DNA from: Lingula anatina
Lineage: Eukaryota; Brachiopoda; Lingulata; Lingulida; Lingulidae
NCBI RefSeq assembly: GCF_001039355.2
Contig: NW_019775791.1
Location: forward strand, 203,163 to 267,162
Direction of reading: 5' to 3'
DNA: 64,000 bases
The translations under genes were made by a program, and so were the position numbers. The notes under the pieces are model-generated. The model ran no database searches, had not been told where the DNA came from, and was given only the letters and a program-made list of their open reading frames with translations. Shown one piece after another: positions 62,501-64,000 of the stretch. Position 1 is the stretch's first letter. Every line of letters begins with the position of its first letter.

Positions 62501-63875
62501 CCTTCTACACCTGTTTATATAACCCTTACCCTGAAATATCCCCATCCCAATTTGATTAAATTCTGGATCCAATAGAGATGTGCTATAAATACCTGAGATG
62601 TGGAGGCAAGGTAAACTTATTTCTAGTATCAGCCAGTCTTCTCCCAAACATGGGTGTGTCAACAGTTAAAACCAAAGCTTTGTATCCACTGCGCTCTGCT
62701 CTTCTCACCAGTTCTTTGGTCACTTCACGATCACGGTAGATGTAGAGCTGAAACCAACGCAGACCCTCTGGAGATGCCTGGGCCACTTCTTCTATACTGG
62801 AGGTAGCTATTGTGCTGAGAATCATACAGGTTTTCATTGCAGCTGCAGCTGAAATGGAAAAGAAAATAACTAAAATTTTACATCATTCATTTGTCACTAG
62901 TCAATATGTTTTAGAAAATATTTTTGAATGGGTTTCGATAGCATATATCTTGGTGATAAGGAAAATTTGATAAAATTTCTGGATTTTTTTTTTAATAGTT
63001 TCATTGCATGCCTACCAGACAAAAAAAAATAAAGTAGTGGCTGAAAAATTGGCTAATTAAGAATAATTAATATACCACTGAAAATGGTAAAAAGCTTTGT
63101 CTTGTATTACAATGTTGCCTAATTATCTAAGTCCTTAGTACCCCTTCCAGTCGCTACCTCTCCATCAGGGTGTGCCATCCTTTGCATGGCTGTGGGTGCG
63201 ATACCTACAGGGAAGTCGACTGGCTGCCCTTGGATCCTAGTGGTCAAGTCTCTCTTTGAAACATCTTTTTGTAAAAAACGTGGCCGAAATCTATACCTAA
63301 TAAAGAATGTAAATACACATGATTAATTAACTGTAATGTATATCTGTATAGTATTTTTTTTCTAAATCCAAACTTTCCCTATAATTGATCAAAGACTTAT
63401 CAAAATCCATTTGTCTTGTGTATATATCCCTATCAGTTCTAACTGAGTGTGTTTCGGAGGGGGTGGGGAGGAAATGATTATAAATGCAAAGCCTAGGCCT
63501 TCACAGATCTTGGATGCCATAGTCTACGCCTGTTTTATGTGGAAAAATACAGGGTACATTGTAATCTCGTCTACTTTGTTTCATACTTTCCGCACTGATA
63601 ATCATTATGCCCTTGGAGATTATATAACTCCACCCGAACTCCACTGTCTACAGTGTACTGTATATTATGCAAAAGCAGCTCAGCAAAGTTTGCTTTAATA
63701 CCTTCCAAATGCAGCTCTGTTATCCCTGAGAGACAGCTCGTCATTTGCGCCACTTCTGTAGTAGTCTAACGCATTTCTATCAAGTTTACCGTAGGCATAT
63801 TTCTCGAAGTCATCTAAACAGACTAAAGATCCAGCTGCCATCATTTGAGATGTTGGATGACCTAGTTAGACTGCT
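59520..63875 (-). repeat. Segmental duplication unit 2 (partner 52920-57605)
   Basis: Direct tandem partner of unit 1, about 6.3-6.6 kb downstream in the same orientation. Slightly more compact introns account for the shorter length. Confidence 0.85.
60383..63844 (-). CDS. HAO1: 2-hydroxyacid oxidase, HAO1-like, copy 2
   Basis: Exons (minus): 63844-63702, 63296-63142, 62848-62593, 62311-62139, 61685-61594, 61348-61190, 61021-60952, 60456-60383; 373 aa from the first of two adjacent ATGs (the second, at 63841, aligns with the copy 1 start). Same peroxisomal FMN-oxidase layout as copy 1. The active-site Tyr is kept (FQLYIYRD), as are [19 protein letters not shown] and [10 protein letters not shown]. 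Human Trp110 is Ile here, so glycolate preference is not assured. Differences from copy 1 cluster in the loop region coded by exon 4 ([15 protein letters not shown] against [15 protein letters not shown]), the part of the family that varies most and covers the active site. The C-terminus is HPKL. This copy is the better candidate for full activity. Confidence 0.92.
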
Positions 63876-64000
63876 AGACAGGCCTATATAGGTCACGAGT
63901 TTGCTGATGCAGCCGAAAGAGGGCGAGGGGGGCGGGGGCAGGTGGCATTTAACCATATGAAACTTAGTGATTTACTTAAAACTGATCAATTTCTCAAATG
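63876..64000. other. Window end, no feature
   Basis: Promoter-proximal DNA of oxidase copy 2, with a G-rich patch (GGGCGAGGGGGGCGGGGGCA) that could contribute to a core promoter. The window ends in AT-rich sequence. Confidence 0.3.

Noticed and set aside
1-64000. CRISPR arrays, tRNA or rRNA genes
   Set aside because: Repeats found are microsatellites, palindromes and transposon ends. No cloverleaf or rRNA-like stretch was seen by eye.

Overview
The window is nuclear DNA of an animal. Genes are split by GT-AG introns (two of them GC-AG), the background is AT-rich, and simple repeats, foldback DNA and small non-autonomous transposons are dense. Gene content (a DSTYK-like kinase cluster, GFM2, a PPP1R14/CPI-17 family gene and peroxisomal hydroxyacid oxidase) together with the repeat style suggests a marine invertebrate such as a hemichordate, amphioxus, mollusc or brachiopod. 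The sequence alone does not settle the phylum.

Region 1 (1-31000) is a cluster of large proteins that join an N-terminal dynamin-type GTPase domain, a long helical middle region and a C-terminal protein kinase domain. The kinase part of the central gene closely resembles vertebrate DSTYK (dual serine/threonine and tyrosine protein kinase). Gene A (271-2993, +) lacks its first exon because the window begins inside the gene. Gene B (7092-18858, +, 887 aa) keeps the main catalytic motifs. Gene C (30849-25803, -, 913 aa) and gene A have lost HRD and DFG and look like pseudokinases. Between B and C lie broken duplicates: two antisense relics related to gene C (about 20985-21640 and 23870-25550) and a sense relic of gene B's last exon with its downstream flank (21795-22530). 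This is an array with recent gain and loss of members.

Region 2 (32267-37781, +) is a complete eight-exon GFM2 gene (mitochondrial EF-G2, ribosome recycling, 738 aa). Two of its introns appear to be GC-AG. Region 3 (41413-51521, -) is a four-exon PPP1R14-type protein phosphatase 1 inhibitor (148 aa) with a 7.8-kb first intron; it converges on GFM2. Region 4 (52920-63880, -) is a tandem duplication of an eight-exon 2-hydroxyacid oxidase gene (HAO1-like, 372 and 373 aa). Both copies are open and correctly spliced on paper, but copy 1 has Cys where the family has an active-site Tyr.

Transposon-derived DNA fills many introns and gaps: a 2.8-kb element with long inverted ends (3170-5974), two dead LINE fragments, TTAA-flanked inverted-repeat elements, a hAT-like element, two large foldbacks and several microsatellites. 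No tRNA, rRNA or CRISPR array was seen. Exon boundaries were assigned by hand from splice consensus, reading-frame continuity and family alignment. The summed exon lengths of genes B, C, GFM2, PPP1R14 and both oxidases are whole numbers of codons.
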